From: JAGVGT01 sp963807225 | GTDB lineage: Bacteria; Desulfobacterota; Desulfobulbia; Desulfobulbales; JAGXFP01 | Assembly: GCA_963807225.1 (NCBI GenBank) | Contig: CAWEAD010000005.1 | Location: 248,001-312,000 of the forward strand | Reading direction: 5' to 3' | DNA length: 64,000 bases | Part shown: one piece after another, positions 55,249 through 64,000 of the stretch | Layout: each line of letters opens with the position of its first letter | How positions within the stretch are numbered: the stretch's first letter is position 1 | Notes under the pieces: model-generated | The model's database searches: none | What the model was told of the DNA's origin: nothing | What the model saw: only the letters and a program-made list of their open reading frames with translations | Position numbers and translations under genes: made by a program

Positions 55249-56894
55249 CTACCTTGGTTGCGTTTTGATTATCTCGGTCAGTTTATTGAGATTGCTTAAT
55301 GCCAGTTTGTTGTTGGGGTCTAACTCTACTGCTTTTTGAAAATATACCAATGCTTGATTTGGATTTTTGCTATCGTAATAAGCAATACCTAAATTAATGA
55401 TTGCTAAAACATAGTCTTTATCAATTGCGAGTGACTTCTGGAAATTTGCAATTGCCGATGCATTATTTCCTCTAAGCATATAATTAACTCCGAGGCCATT
55501 GTATCCATCTGTATTGTCAGGATATATGGAGATAGCACTAATAAATCTATCTTTTGCCTCATCAAGTTTACCGTTATTCTGCAAAGAATTTCCCTGGTTT
55601 GCCAGCACCTTCGACAGGTTCAGCTGCATAAATATGTTATTGTTTGTGCTGTCAATAGCATGTTTATAAAGGATCGATTCGTTTTGCCAGTATTTCAAAT
55701 AGTAATTTGTTGAATAACCGGCCATAACAATGAATGGGATAAAAACTATAGATGCTAAATATATATTCTTCTTGTCTGCTAGTTCAGAAATACCCCAAAA
55801 TATCATGATGCTTAGGCCGATGAACGGGATGTATGCCCATCTGTCAGCCATCTCAGCCATAGGCCCGATCAGATCCGGGTGCAGGAAGACAACCAAGACC
55901 AAAAGTCTGCAAGCAGGTATGGACGATGCCGCATGTTTCGCACGCAGACATAAGTGATGAAAGAAGGAGGAGAAATGCCACTGCCGATTTGCCAAAATGG
56001 GATCACCGCCGGGATTGGTAGTAACATGCCAGCTAATGGGAAGAAATATTTATCGATGTATTTTACATATGAAACCAGTGCATTGGATATTCTTAATGAT
56101 ATCGGAACGACGGCTGCTGAATAAAGCGCGTTGGTGTCTCCTCCAGCAGTGTGATGCGAGAGGTTTTTGACCGAATGCAATGTTATCAAAAATGACATGC
56201 ATGACATTAAGGCAAAAGGTACCTTTTCTGCTATGAGTTTACTGAAATCAGCTCTATTAAATTTACCTTTAAATCTATTTAATGGCCAAAAGTCGAGGAT
56301 AAGAAGGATAATCGGCAATGATACTATGGCTGGTTTAGAAAGTAATCCAATGGTAAATGTTGCAATTGCCATGGCATACAGAAACGCTTTCTTTTTTTGT
56401 GTATATCCATAATAGATTAATATAGTAAGTAAAAAGAAAAAAGTACTGAGTATGTTTTTGCGTTCCGCAACCCATGCAACTGTTTCAACATTTATCGGAT
56501 GGAGAGAGAATAGTGCCGCCACTAAAAAACTTAGCCATAGCCGTTTGGTCATGAATCGTAATACAACGAATAAAAGTATGCTGTTTGCTGTATGTATAAT
56601 TACATTACTGAGATGATGGCGGGCAGAATTAGACCCGAAAAGCTGAAAGTCCAGCATGTGAGAAACAAAGGCCATGGGGTGCCAGTATGAGAGGCCATTT
56701 TGAATGGTAAAGGCCCATTTGATACCAGCACCGGTAAGCCCTTGGTGAATATGGGTGTTCATGAGTATGTATTGATTGTCATCCCAGACAAAATCAAAAC
56801 CGAGCGTTTGTAGATAAATGCCGAGATTAATAACGACAATAATAAAACCTAAGATAAATCCGGGGTTGGAAAATTGAATATCGGTTTTCTTCAT
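55249..56894 (-). pseudogene. TMTC-like multi-helix membrane protein with TPR tail (frameshifted)
   Basis: The 5' part (341 aa, from ATG 56894 with GGAGG before it) has about eight helices and the signature DFVWDDNQYILMN, then LFSLHPINVETVAWVAERKN, resembling bacterial relatives of TMTC/PMT-type O-glycosyltransferases. The 3' part in another frame continues with ADRWAYIPFIGLS, further helices and three TPR repeats (GYNGLGVNYMLRGNNASAIA, AIINLGIAYYDSKNPNQALV). The frames join near 55880 within the coding stretch TGG TTG TCT TCC, consistent with loss of one base. A+T-rich composition. The natural product is about 545 aa. It lies in the same orientation as the methyltransferase-GT2 gene, 90 bases after it, so a glycan-modification role is likely. 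Confidence 0.82.
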
Positions 56895-56984
56895 AATGCC
56901 TCCTTCATGGGCGACTGAACCCAGATGGCCTGCTTTGGTTAAGGAAAATTGCAGTTTGAACCGGTTTGTTGCACTGAGTCGGAG

Positions 56985-58460
56985 TTATCTGAACTTGAAT
57001 TTTTTCAAAGCCAACCAACTCATTTTCAGGAGCAAAAAGCCGTGGCGAAAACGTTCTATTTTGATATCTCCGTAAGTCCGTTCTCGATATCTTATCGGGA
57101 TCTCGACGATTTTTAGGTTCAGCTTAGCGGCTCCGAAGATGAGGTCGAAATCTCCAAACGGATCGAAGTCCCCGAAAAAGCTGCGATTCGCGACAATTTT
57201 CTCGTAATCACGTTTTAGCAGAACCTTGGTCCCACACAAGGTGTCTTTGATCCGCTGGTTTATGATCCATGAAAAGAGCAAGCTGAAAAATTTATTGGCC
57301 AGTTTATTCAAAAAGCGCATGGCCTCTTTTTCCATTGGATAGACCAAACGGGTTCCATTGATGAACTCGCCGTGACCATCACGGATGGCGGCATAGAACT
57401 TGGGCAGGTCTTCAGGCGGCACAGTAAGGTCTGCGTCCAGGATCATCAGCATTTCACCCTTAGCTGCGGCGAATCCCTTGCGTACCGCGTCTCCTTTGCC
57501 CAGTTTAAGCATGCGTCCGTGTTCGGCCCCATCGGTGGAAATCGGCGGTGCCTGGTGAATGATTTTTATCTCCTGACGACCTTGGTATTCGCGGATTACC
57601 GTTTCGATTTCCTCGATGGTTCCATCGTTGGAATTGCCGTCCACGAAGATTATCTCGGTGTGGCTGCCCATCGACGGCATGCGTTCCACAGCGGCACGGA
57701 TGTTCCCCTTTTCGTTACGACAGGGGATGACCACTGAAACCGAATAATCCGGCAGGTCCAGCTTTGGTGGCTGACATGGCCTGGCCACCAAGTAGGTGCT
57801 TAGGCAACACCTTCTCAGGCCGGGCAGCTGAGCAAGCAGCGAGTTGGCGAACCAGCTCAGCAGGGGGACATATTTGGGAAGTAAAATCAGGTTGCCCTGG
57901 CTGATAACTTCAAAACCGTTGATTGTTAATAAGTTGGCAATATCATCTGGCGAGAGCCAATTTTGGATAGGCTGGGGCATCTTAATCCCAAGTTTCTCGC
58001 CCATGAGGAGCAAGGGTTCCCAGAGTGAGTTGAAGTAAGTGATGATAAGCCGGGATTGGAGGTCGGTCACCTGGTGGAGGTTTCTGAGGGCGGTCCAGAC
58101 ATCGGTCAGGTCGCCGATGGTGTCGACGATCATGACATAGTCGAAGACCTCTCTGGTCCCCAATTGTTCGGTATCGTCTACTCTGAATGTGAGATTTGGG
58201 TGATTTTTTTGGGGAAAGTTGAGTTTAGCCCGCTCAATCATGGCTGGAGACGAATCAAGACCCAGCCCTCGACTGGGCTGTAGTTGCGCCAGGAGCTCGC
58301 CGGTGGCGCAGCCGATCTCCAGGAGTGTAGCCCCCTTGGCAATCAGAAAGGCCATAAGATCATCCTGCTTCTTATGGTAGTATCGGTTCCGCCGAAGCCA
58401 GCGCGATCGGATCGGGGCTAACTTATTGTAATGGGAGATTATATTTTGTTTGTCCCACAT
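56985..58460 (-). CDS. Methyltransferase-glycosyltransferase family 2 fusion protein
   Basis: 491 aa. Residues ~1-200 form a class I SAM-dependent methyltransferase (LLEIGCATGELLAQL, then MIVDTIGDL). Residues ~245-491 form a GT2 catalytic domain of the DPM1/Alg5 type: SVVIPCRNEKGNIRAAV, IIFVDGNSNDGTIEEI, the DXD-like MLILDADLTVPPEDL, and RYRERTYGDIKI near the end. DPM1-type enzymes move sugar from a nucleotide to a polyprenyl phosphate. Two enzymes normally separate are in one chain, so both probably act on the same lipid-linked sugar. ATG at 58460; an in-frame TTG lies 12 bases upstream. Confidence 0.85.
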   Translation of the reverse strand: MWDKQNIISHYNKLAPIRSRWLRRNRYYHKKQDDLMAFLIAKGATLLEIGCATGELLAQLQPSRGLGLDSSPAMIERAKLNFPQKNHPNLTFRVDDTEQLGTREVFDYVMIVDTIGDLTDVWTALRNLHQVTDLQSRLIITYFNSLWEPLLLMGEKLGIKMPQPIQNWLSPDDIANLLTINGFEVISQGNLILLPKYVPLLSWFANSLLAQLPGLRRCCLSTYLVARPCQPPKLDLPDYSVSVVIPCRNEKGNIRAAVERMPSMGSHTEIIFVDGNSNDGTIEEIETVIREYQGRQEIKIIHQAPPISTDGAEHGRMLKLGKGDAVRKGFAAAKGEMLMILDADLTVPPEDLPKFYAAIRDGHGEFINGTRLVYPMEKEAMRFLNKLANKFFSLLFSWIINQRIKDTLCGTKVLLKRDYEKIVANRSFFGDFDPFGDFDLIFGAAKLNLKIVEIPIRYRERTYGDIKIERFRHGFLLLKMSWLALKKFKFR

Positions 58461-58852
58461 GCTAATGTCCAAGTGGTTTCGCGGGGTTTTAAAAAACCCA
58501 GCAATGTACTAGGAAAAAGTCGTTATGCAGCGTATAAATAACCAACTGTGTAATCCGAAATACTCTCTTTTATCGCGATTCAGTTTGTTCCGCCGCTATT
58601 ATTATTTTTTAGCGGAAGTTTGGCCATACATCAGGACAGGCAGACAGGCAGCCGGGTTTGTTTACTGAATTGTGGAAATTAGTGGTCATAGCCGAATGCC
58701 ACCATTATTAATAGTCTCAAACGCTAAGAGTTCGGCTTGCATAATTCGCATCCGGTGACCGCTAAGAATATGGGGACGGGGCGAGCGTGTGGTGCCTGGC
58801 ACACTACTTTCCCGGTCCTTTTCGGGGCCTTTTTTAGAAGGGTATATCACTC
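58461..58852. other. Non-coding region with a short palindrome
   Basis: About 390 bases between two divergent genes, A+T-rich on the left. No gene is seen. Near 58786-58804 GTGTGGTGCC/GGCACAC gives a small hairpin after GGGGACGGGG; this kind of sequence is often dispersed in deltaproteobacterial genomes. The promoters of both flanking genes must be here. Confidence 0.5.
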
Positions 58853-59584
58853 ATGGTCAATCGCGCTGAGAATGAAATAAAACACGGTCAATTTCTCGGG
58901 GCCGGAGACCCGGAAACGATTTGGGGCTGGGGCTCACCGGCCGGTCGAGTCCGCGCCCGTCGCCGCGCAGATTTAATCAGTAAAGGCGCAGGTCTCGTCC
59001 CCGGTTTGAAGGTGTTGGAAATAGGCTGCGGCACGGGACTGTTTACCGAGATGTTCGCCCAATCAGGTTGTTATCTTGCCGCAGTGGACATATCTTCCCA
59101 CCTTCTGGAAAAGGCGAGGTCCCGAGCCTTACCGCAGGACCGGGTGTGCTTCCTGAATAAGAGGTTCGAGGAATGTGGCACCATGGGACCCTTCGATGCT
59201 GTGATCGGCTCTTCCATCCTGCATCATCTCGATATAGAGCAGGCCCTTCTCAGGATATTTGAACTCTTGAAGCCCTCCGGCGTGCTCAGTTTTGCCGAAC
59301 CCAACTACCTTAACCCCCAGGTCTTTGCCGAGCGTACCTTTCGGCGGCTGTTCCCCTCGGTATCGCCGAATGAAACGGCCTTTGTCCGCCGGGTCCTGGC
59401 TCGACGACTTCGACAGGCAGGATTTGAAGACATCACAATTGCACCTTTCGATTGGTTGCATCCGGCCGTTCCCGGGCCATTGATCGGACTGGTCTCCACC
59501 CTCGGCGCAGTACTGGAAAAGATGCCGCTCCTGCGCGAATTTTCCGGATCACTATATATCAGGGCCACCCGCCCCCGTAATTGA
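58853..59584 (+). CDS. Class I SAM-dependent methyltransferase
   Basis: 243 aa. SAM-binding motif I VLEIGCGTGLFTEMFAQSG, acidic motif II AAVDISSHLLEKAR and post-I segments FDAVIGSSILHHLD place it with Methyltransf_11/25 proteins. A C-terminal helical tail (GPLIGLVSTLGAVLEKMPLL) may touch the membrane or a lipid substrate. The nearby methyltransferase-GT2 and TMTC-like genes suggest a glycan or lipid target. ATG at 58853. Confidence 0.85.
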   Translation: MVNRAENEIKHGQFLGAGDPETIWGWGSPAGRVRARRRADLISKGAGLVPGLKVLEIGCGTGLFTEMFAQSGCYLAAVDISSHLLEKARSRALPQDRVCFLNKRFEECGTMGPFDAVIGSSILHHLDIEQALLRIFELLKPSGVLSFAEPNYLNPQVFAERTFRRLFPSVSPNETAFVRRVLARRLRQAGFEDITIAPFDWLHPAVPGPLIGLVSTLGAVLEKMPLLREFSGSLYIRATRPRN

Positions 59585-59599
59585 GAGCAGGGTCAGGGA

Positions 59600-59641
59600 C
59601 TGACCTTCCCTCCGATTTTATGGACACCTGGGGAAGGTCAG
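59600..59641. repeat. Inverted repeat downstream of the methyltransferase gene
   Basis: CTGACCTTCCC (59600-59610) pairs exactly with GGGAAGGTCAG (59631-59641) around a 20-base loop. There is no T-run after it, so it is more like a short dispersed repeat than a terminator. It is flanked by GGTCAGG-type sequence seen elsewhere in non-coding DNA of such genomes. Confidence 0.6.
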
Positions 59642-59771
59642 GAAATGGAGTTAGTTTAATAGTGTATTGATTGACAATTCATAACTTTGAACCGCTTTAC
59701 TCTCACAGTTTTCCGCCTACGCATTCCGCAAATCCATCCCCTGCGCCGAACTCATCAGGCCTGTTTACCTT

Positions 59772-60965
59772 TCAGGAGCCGTCGCAGCGCAGTAACCCCA
59801 GAAGCGGTCCCGGCGCCAGAAACAGGAGTGCATAGGCCGGGTCAACCGCCAAGAACAGATAATTGCACAGTTCGATACTGACGATGGAGAGCAGGAAGCC
59901 GAGGCAATTGACGATGGTCAGGCCGGTACCCATCAGTTCAGGAGGCGCGGCGGCCGCTACCAGGGCGGAAAACTGCGGTGAATCTCCAACCACCGTGAAA
60001 CCCCAGAAAAGCAGAAAACCGAGAAAGAAGGGCAGGGGCAGAGACGCCCCGAAAAACAGGGGCGACAATAGGCAGCAGAGACCGGAACCGGCCAACATCA
60101 AGAAGGCCACCCGGGCGCTCCCGAAGCGCCTTGAAACCAACCCGCCGATGATGCAGCCCAAGGCTCCGGCCCCGATCACCGAGAAACTCCCCACCGAGAC
60201 ATTGAGTGTCACGCCATGCCGGGTCAGCCAGGCGGCCAGAAAGACCGGCACAAAAACCCAGAAGGCATAAAGCTCCCACATGTGGCCGAAATAACCATAT
60301 GCGGCGCTGCGTACTTCCGGCACCGCCATGATCCGTCGCAGAATGCCGGACCCCAGCCTGCCCCCCTGCCGCAGCCAGGGGCCGTCTGGCACCAGGAGCA
60401 GCATCAGCAGCCCGCCAAAGGCCGCCAGCAGGGAAACGGCCGCGAGCACCATAGACCAGGGCAACCGGTAACCCAAGCCTTTCAGAAGATGAGGCAGGGC
60501 GGTACCGATGACAAAGGCTCCAAGCAGGTAGCCCAGCACCCGACCCAGCCCCTCGCGATACCAACCGGCGGCGATCTTCATCCCCACCGGGTAGACCCCG
60601 GCCAGCATGAAGCCGGTAAGGAAACGCAGGCCGACAAGGGCAGGCAGATTACCGGCCAGAGGAAGAAGCAAGAGGTTGATGGCGGCGCCGCTCATGGCGC
60701 AGGTAAAGTAGAGTCGCCGGGCGGGAAAGCGATCGGCCACTCCCCACAGGGCAAAAAGAAAGGTTCCGGCAATAAACCCGAGTTGGACCGCGGAAGAGAT
60801 GAAACCCAAGGTTTCGGGCGGCAGTTCAAAACTGAGCCTGAGATCGTCGAGCACCGCGTTGCCGGCGAACCAGAGCGAGATGCAGCAACACATCGACAAC
60901 AGGATCACCGGCAGAATCAGCGGGGGTTGGCGGGAGCGGCTATCGGCCATGGCTACTTGCGGCAT
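59772..60965 (-). CDS. Major facilitator superfamily transporter
   Basis: 397 aa with twelve predicted helices. Motif A-like WGVADRFPARRLYF lies between helices 2 and 3, and GFMLAGVYPVGMKIAAGWYREGLG in helix 4-5 is typical of the group. The second half contains GGLVSRRFGSARVAFL. The substrate is not predictable. The start may be ATG 60965 or ATG 60950; neither has a strong ribosome site. It follows trkA by 14 bases and may be the last gene of the trkH-trkA operon. Confidence 0.88.
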   Translation of the reverse strand: MPQVAMADSRSRQPPLILPVILLSMCCCISLWFAGNAVLDDLRLSFELPPETLGFISSAVQLGFIAGTFLFALWGVADRFPARRLYFTCAMSGAAINLLLLPLAGNLPALVGLRFLTGFMLAGVYPVGMKIAAGWYREGLGRVLGYLLGAFVIGTALPHLLKGLGYRLPWSMVLAAVSLLAAFGGLLMLLLVPDGPWLRQGGRLGSGILRRIMAVPEVRSAAYGYFGHMWELYAFWVFVPVFLAAWLTRHGVTLNVSVGSFSVIGAGALGCIIGGLVSRRFGSARVAFLMLAGSGLCCLLSPLFFGASLPLPFFLGFLLFWGFTVVGDSPQFSALVAAAAPPELMGTGLTIVNCLGFLLSIVSIELCNYLFLAVDPAYALLFLAPGPLLGLLRCDGS

Positions 60966-60979
60966 TGGTCGAACGCCGC

Positions 60980-61636
60980 TCAGGACTCGATCTTTTCCAA
61001 CTCGCCGATGGCGCCGAGGATCACCACCACATCGCCTCCTCTAAGGACATCGTCAGCCTTGGGAATAAAGCGATATCTGGTCGTGCCGTTTTCCTTCAGG
61101 GCAATGACCTGGACGCCGAAACGGTTGCTGAGATTGATCTCGCGCAGAGTTCTACCGCTCCACTTGTTCACCTTGAATTCCTTGACTCCCATCGACTTGT
61201 CGAACGGCAGATGCTCGATAAAACCGGGCATGGCGACCCGGGTGGCGATCTGCTTGGCGGCCATGTGTTCGGGAATCACCACCTCGTCGACCCCGACTTT
61301 GTAAAGCAGCTTCTCGTGGTCATTATTGATCGCCTTGGCACAGACTTTTTCAACTCCCAGTTCCTTCAGGTACATGCAGATCATGGTGCTGGCGGCGATG
61401 GAGTCGCCGACACTGACCAGCACGTAGGACAGATCCCGGACCCCCATCTGACTCAGGCTTTCCTTGTCGATGGCATCGGCCTGGAAGACCTGGGTCAATA
61501 TCTGTTGGGCGTTGCGGACCTTCTGCGGATCGCTGTCGATACCCAGGACTTCGTGGCCCAGATCGACCAGGGTCCGGCCGAATTGAAAGCCGAATTTACC
61601 TAAACCGATCACCCCGACCTGATACTTTTCTTTCAT
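60980..61636 (-). CDS. trkA: TrkA/KtrA family potassium uptake regulator
   Basis: 218 aa: an RCK_N Rossmann domain (VGVIGLGKFGFQFGRTLVDLG, quoted in part as GLGKFGFQFG, with the acidic residue EVLGID binding NAD/ATP) and an RCK_C (TrkA_C) domain from ~140. It forms a cytoplasmic ring that gates the TrkH/KtrB channel according to nucleotide state. It follows trkH by 13 bases on the same strand. The single RCK copy makes it KtrA-like, not the double-length E. coli TrkA. Confidence 0.92.
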   Translation of the reverse strand: MKEKYQVGVIGLGKFGFQFGRTLVDLGHEVLGIDSDPQKVRNAQQILTQVFQADAIDKESLSQMGVRDLSYVLVSVGDSIAASTMICMYLKELGVEKVCAKAINNDHEKLLYKVGVDEVVIPEHMAAKQIATRVAMPGFIEHLPFDKSMGVKEFKVNKWSGRTLREINLSNRFGVQVIALKENGTTRYRFIPKADDVLRGGDVVVILGAIGELEKIES

Positions 61637-61649
61637 GGCCTGCTCACCA

Positions 61650-63005
61650 CTATCCGATTAAGATTTTTTCTTCCGGCCGCCGGAACAACTCCGGCTTCTG
61701 CAGGCTCTGCAGAGAGGCCAGGAGCACTAGGGGCCCAAGCCGGCCGATGAACATCAAGACAATGATCACCAGTCGCCCGAATTGCGAAAGCTTGGCGGTC
61801 AGGCCGGTACTGAGGCCGACGGTGCCGAAGGCGGATACCACCTCAAAGACAATCTCCAGGAACAGCCCTCTCGCCTGATCGTGGGGGACATTGCCGCCTT
61901 CGCTGAAATCGAGCAACAGGGTGGCGAAGATCACCAGGGAGACAGCGAAGACCAGCAGGGTCAGGGCACTGTTGACCGAGGTGCGATCTACGGCGAAACG
62001 ACCGACCACCGCCTGCTCGCGGCCTCGCAAATGCGAGACCAGGAAGGCCCAGAGGGTGCGAAAGGTGGTGACCTTGATGCCGCCGGCGCATGAACCCGGA
62101 GCCCCGCCGACAAACATCAGGATGATCATCACCAGGATGGCGACGTTGGTCATCCGGTTGATTTCCAGGGTATTGAAGCCGGCGGTCCGACAGGTCACGG
62201 ACTGGAAGAGCGCGGTCAGCAGGGCCTCGCCCTGGGGCAGATCTCTGCCGGTGCCGCTCATCTCGCCCAGGTAGATCATCACCCCGCCGACTACGATCAA
62301 AAAAGCCGTGGTACGCAAGACCAGCCCGGAATACCAGCTCAAACGCCGCCCGTGGCTCCGGCGCCGGAGGGGGGATAGATATCGTCCCTGCAGTTCGGTG
62401 ATTACGGAAAAACCTAAACCGCCCAGAATAATCAGACCCATGATCACCACATTTACCCCCCAATTACCGCGCCAGGCGGTGAGGCTGTCGGCCCGCAGCC
62501 CGAAACCGGCGTTACAAAAGGCTGAGACTGCATGAAACAGGGCCGAAAAGCCGTGAAAACCTTGAGGATCCAAGGCTGCCAGCAGCAAGGCTCCGGTCAG
62601 CTCGATCAGCAGGGTCCAGAAGAAGATGAGTTTGAGAAACCGCCCCAGGTGAAAATTGGGATCGTGCAGCAGCCCCTTTCCCACTGCGACCTGATCGGTA
62701 ATGGAAATCCGATGCCGCCAGAGATAGGCTGCCAGGCTGGTGAAGGTCATGATGCCCAGGCCACCTAATTGGATTAAACCGAGAATCACCAACTGCCCTC
62801 CCCGACTGAAGAAGGAGCCGGTGTCGACCACCACCAGGCCGGTGACACAGGTTGCCGAGGTGGCGGTGAAGAAGGCGTCGAGCCAGGAGATGGCTTGGCC
62901 GCGCAGGGAAAAAGGGCTGTGCAACAGGAAGGCGCCCAGACAGATCACCCCGGCGAAAAAGATGACCGGAAAGGCAATGGGAGAAAGATTTTTTTGCAGT
63001 TTCAT
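61650..63005 (-). CDS. trkH: TrkH/KtrB family potassium transporter
   Basis: 451 aa integral membrane protein with four pore repeats: TATSATCVTGLVVVDTG, ALFHAVSAFCNAGFG, QSVTCRTAGFNTLE and EVVSAFGTVGLSTG. Each keeps a selectivity glycine. It imports K+ with Na+ or H+ coupling. ATG at 63005 begins MKLQKNLSPIAFPVI, a normal family N-terminus; longer frames upstream run into the tRNA region and are not supported. First gene of the trkH-trkA operon. Confidence 0.92.
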   Translation of the reverse strand: MKLQKNLSPIAFPVIFFAGVICLGAFLLHSPFSLRGQAISWLDAFFTATSATCVTGLVVVDTGSFFSRGGQLVILGLIQLGGLGIMTFTSLAAYLWRHRISITDQVAVGKGLLHDPNFHLGRFLKLIFFWTLLIELTGALLLAALDPQGFHGFSALFHAVSAFCNAGFGLRADSLTAWRGNWGVNVVIMGLIILGGLGFSVITELQGRYLSPLRRRSHGRRLSWYSGLVLRTTAFLIVVGGVMIYLGEMSGTGRDLPQGEALLTALFQSVTCRTAGFNTLEINRMTNVAILVMIILMFVGGAPGSCAGGIKVTTFRTLWAFLVSHLRGREQAVVGRFAVDRTSVNSALTLLVFAVSLVIFATLLLDFSEGGNVPHDQARGLFLEIVFEVVSAFGTVGLSTGLTAKLSQFGRLVIIVLMFIGRLGPLVLLASLQSLQKPELFRRPEEKILIG

Positions 63006-63163
63006 AGCGCTGCCGCCATCGCCTGGGGGACACGCAGTCACGGGCGGAACAATAAACCATCGGATATAAATGCCAACCGGGAAATGCCGGCTGCCACCAG
63101 CCGGCAAAATCGGCCCGTAAAAAAGAAAGGACCGCCGGGTGGCGATCCGTTCTTGACAGTTCC

Positions 63164-63240
63164 TGGTGAGCGGAGCGGGATTCGAACCCACGACCTTTAG
63201 CTCCGGAGGCTAACGCTCTATCCATCTGAGCTACCCGCCC
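63164..63240 (-). tRNA. tRNA-Arg, anticodon CCG
   Basis: The minus strand gives a full cloverleaf: acceptor GGGCGGG/TCCGCTC with two wobble pairs, D-stem GCTC/GAGC, anticodon stem TTAGC/GCTAA with loop CTCCGGA, T-arm GTGGGTTCGAATCCCGC, discriminator A and an encoded CCA end. It decodes CGG. No attachment-site duplication or integrase is seen beside it. Confidence 0.97.
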
Positions 63241-63304
63241 ACAATACCTGTGTTTCAAGCAGGGATTAATTAACATTAATTCAATATCAGGTAAAGCCCT
63301 TTTA

Positions 63305-64000
63305 TCACCTGGCCAGGCTAACTTTCAAGACCCGGCCTGAGTCTGCGGACAGGCGACAATGCTGATCGATACGGAGACCGAGCAGGGCGCAAATCCGCCC
63401 GGAACTTTCCAGGACCACCACCCGCTTCCGGGCGCTCCGGGAAAGCTTGCGATCGTTAAGAAAATCGGCCACCTTGCGCCTCCCCGGTCCGCCCAAGGGG
63501 TGAAACCGATCTCCAGGCCTGGCGCTCCGCGCCACCAGTGGCAGGGATAGTGTCGCCGCGTCAAGATAGTCAGCCCGCCCGGCGCGCAGTTCTTCCGGAG
63601 TCGGCGGGCGCTCAAGGCTTTCAACCATGATCGACACCCCCAACTGCGCCAGGGTCCATAGTCCCGGTCCGGGAATCGCTACTTCAAAAGGGTCGACCTC
63701 GTCAATACTCGCCAGTCGTCCCTTCCGGACAACTCGGCCGGCCGGATGGAAAAAACTAAGCAAACCGTGCTCCCTGATCACCCGCAAGCCGCCGGACAGA
63801 TGCAGTTCGCCGCTGGCCCGGTTGGCTAATCCCAGAAGATCCTCGATGGCTTGAAAGCTGACCGGAGTAGCCAATTCCACCAGGGCCAATTCCAGAACCC
63901 GGCGCTGCAGAGCCAGAGGTTCCCGGTGCAGGGCGGCCGTATCCAGCAGCAATCCGGATGGCCTGCCAATGCTGCCGACACCGTGCCGATCGACCCGCAC
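63305..64000 (-). CDS. tilS: tRNA(Ile)-lysidine synthase TilS, C-terminal part
   Basis: The gene runs off the right edge; 231 aa of its C-terminus are visible. The C-terminal domain has ARPGDRFHPLGGPGRRKVADF, LNDRKLSRSARKRVVVLES and GLRIDQHCRL, the tRNA-recognition part of TilS. The N-terminal N-type ATP pyrophosphatase domain (SGGxDS) lies outside the window. TilS modifies C34 of tRNA-Ile(CAU) to lysidine, an essential function. The tRNA-Arg gene lies 64 bases downstream. Confidence 0.85.
   Translation of the reverse strand: MRVDRHGVGSIGRPSGLLLDTAALHREPLALQRRVLELALVELATPVSFQAIEDLLGLANRASGELHLSGGLRVIREHGLLSFFHPAGRVVRKGRLASIDEVDPFEVAIPGPGLWTLAQLGVSIMVESLERPPTPEELRAGRADYLDAATLSLPLVARSARPGDRFHPLGGPGRRKVADFLNDRKLSRSARKRVVVLESSGRICALLGLRIDQHCRLSADSGRVLKVSLAR

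Noticed and set aside
63164..63240. tRNA-Arg as an integration site for a genomic island
   Set aside because: No duplicated tRNA end or integrase gene is found in the window; flanking genes are ordinary housekeeping genes.
1..64000. CRISPR array or complete insertion sequence
   Set aside because: No regularly spaced direct repeats, Cas genes or transposase gene were seen.

Overview
The window looks like chromosomal sequence from a Gram-negative, probably anaerobic or microaerobic bacterium of the Desulfobacterota (deltaproteobacterial) type. This is an inference from gene content: LptF/LptG lipopolysaccharide export permeases, OmpA-like and DUF3365 haem-sensor proteins, DUF4388 and roadblock signalling proteins next to a PilB/GspE-type ATPase, a RACo-like corrinoid-reductase ATPase, a B12-binding radical SAM protein, split membrane permeases, KatG and RecBC. 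No rRNA or other taxonomic marker is present, so the genus cannot be named. Most of the window is G+C-rich. Two stretches are visibly A+T-richer (about 25.8-27.8 kb and 54.6-58.8 kb) and look like acquired or accessory DNA.

Layout. 0-6.2 kb (+): a repeat-containing unknown protein, a TPR-PilB/GspE ATPase, a REC-DUF4388-roadblock protein and a small roadblock-like protein, ending at a strong terminator; probably a surface-machine or motility signalling module. 6.3-9.3 kb (-): OmpA/TPR protein (split by a frameshift), a haem-binding DUF3365 membrane protein, and a histidine kinase. 9.5-16.4 kb (-): recC-recB without an adjacent recD, divergent from (+) a SWIM-SNF2 helicase, an unknown 545-aa protein and a cNMP-PAS membrane protein. 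23.6-25.7 kb: trpB (frameshifted) and trpA with a promoter and a terminator. 25.9-27.5 kb (-): DUF3465 and zinc alcohol dehydrogenase genes with integron-cassette-like boundaries. 27.8-31.4 kb (-): DHH phosphoesterase and two GlgC-like nucleotidyltransferases, all overlapping by ATGA. 31.5-33.0 kb (-): RACo-like ATPase lacking its ferredoxin domain. 33.2-37.4 kb (+): crcB (frameshifted), lptF, lptG, an unknown Cys-containing protein and a BadF/HgdC-type activase, tightly packed. 37.6-41.7 kb: diguanylate cyclase, TauE/SafE exporter, DUF6122 protein, YgiQ. 42.3-45.2 kb: katG and a cyclophilin, both frameshifted and convergent. 45.5-49.3 kb: an unknown plus BtrH-like pair, dispersed repeats, a B12-radical SAM enzyme and a WbuC-type cupin. 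49.4-54.6 kb: a LytS-type hybrid kinase, a two-gene permease and cfa. 55.2-59.6 kb: a TMTC-like TPR membrane protein (frameshifted), a methyltransferase-GT2 fusion and a methyltransferase. 59.8-64 kb: MFS transporter, trkA, trkH, tRNA-Arg(CCG) and the 3' part of tilS.

Most interesting leads. First, the lptFG operon carries at its end two overlapping genes: an ASKHA ATPase that keeps the two cysteines that bridge the [4Fe-4S] cluster in 2-hydroxyacyl-CoA dehydratase activators, and a previously unplaced 265-aa protein that could be its target. Second, an operon couples a DHH phosphoesterase with a pair of GlgC homologues, one of which has lost the GxGxRL loop. Third, at least seven frame breaks fall in conserved genes within 64 kb, six of them explained by a single inserted G or C. 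The simplest reading is sequence error, and it should be settled before any of these genes is called a pseudogene.
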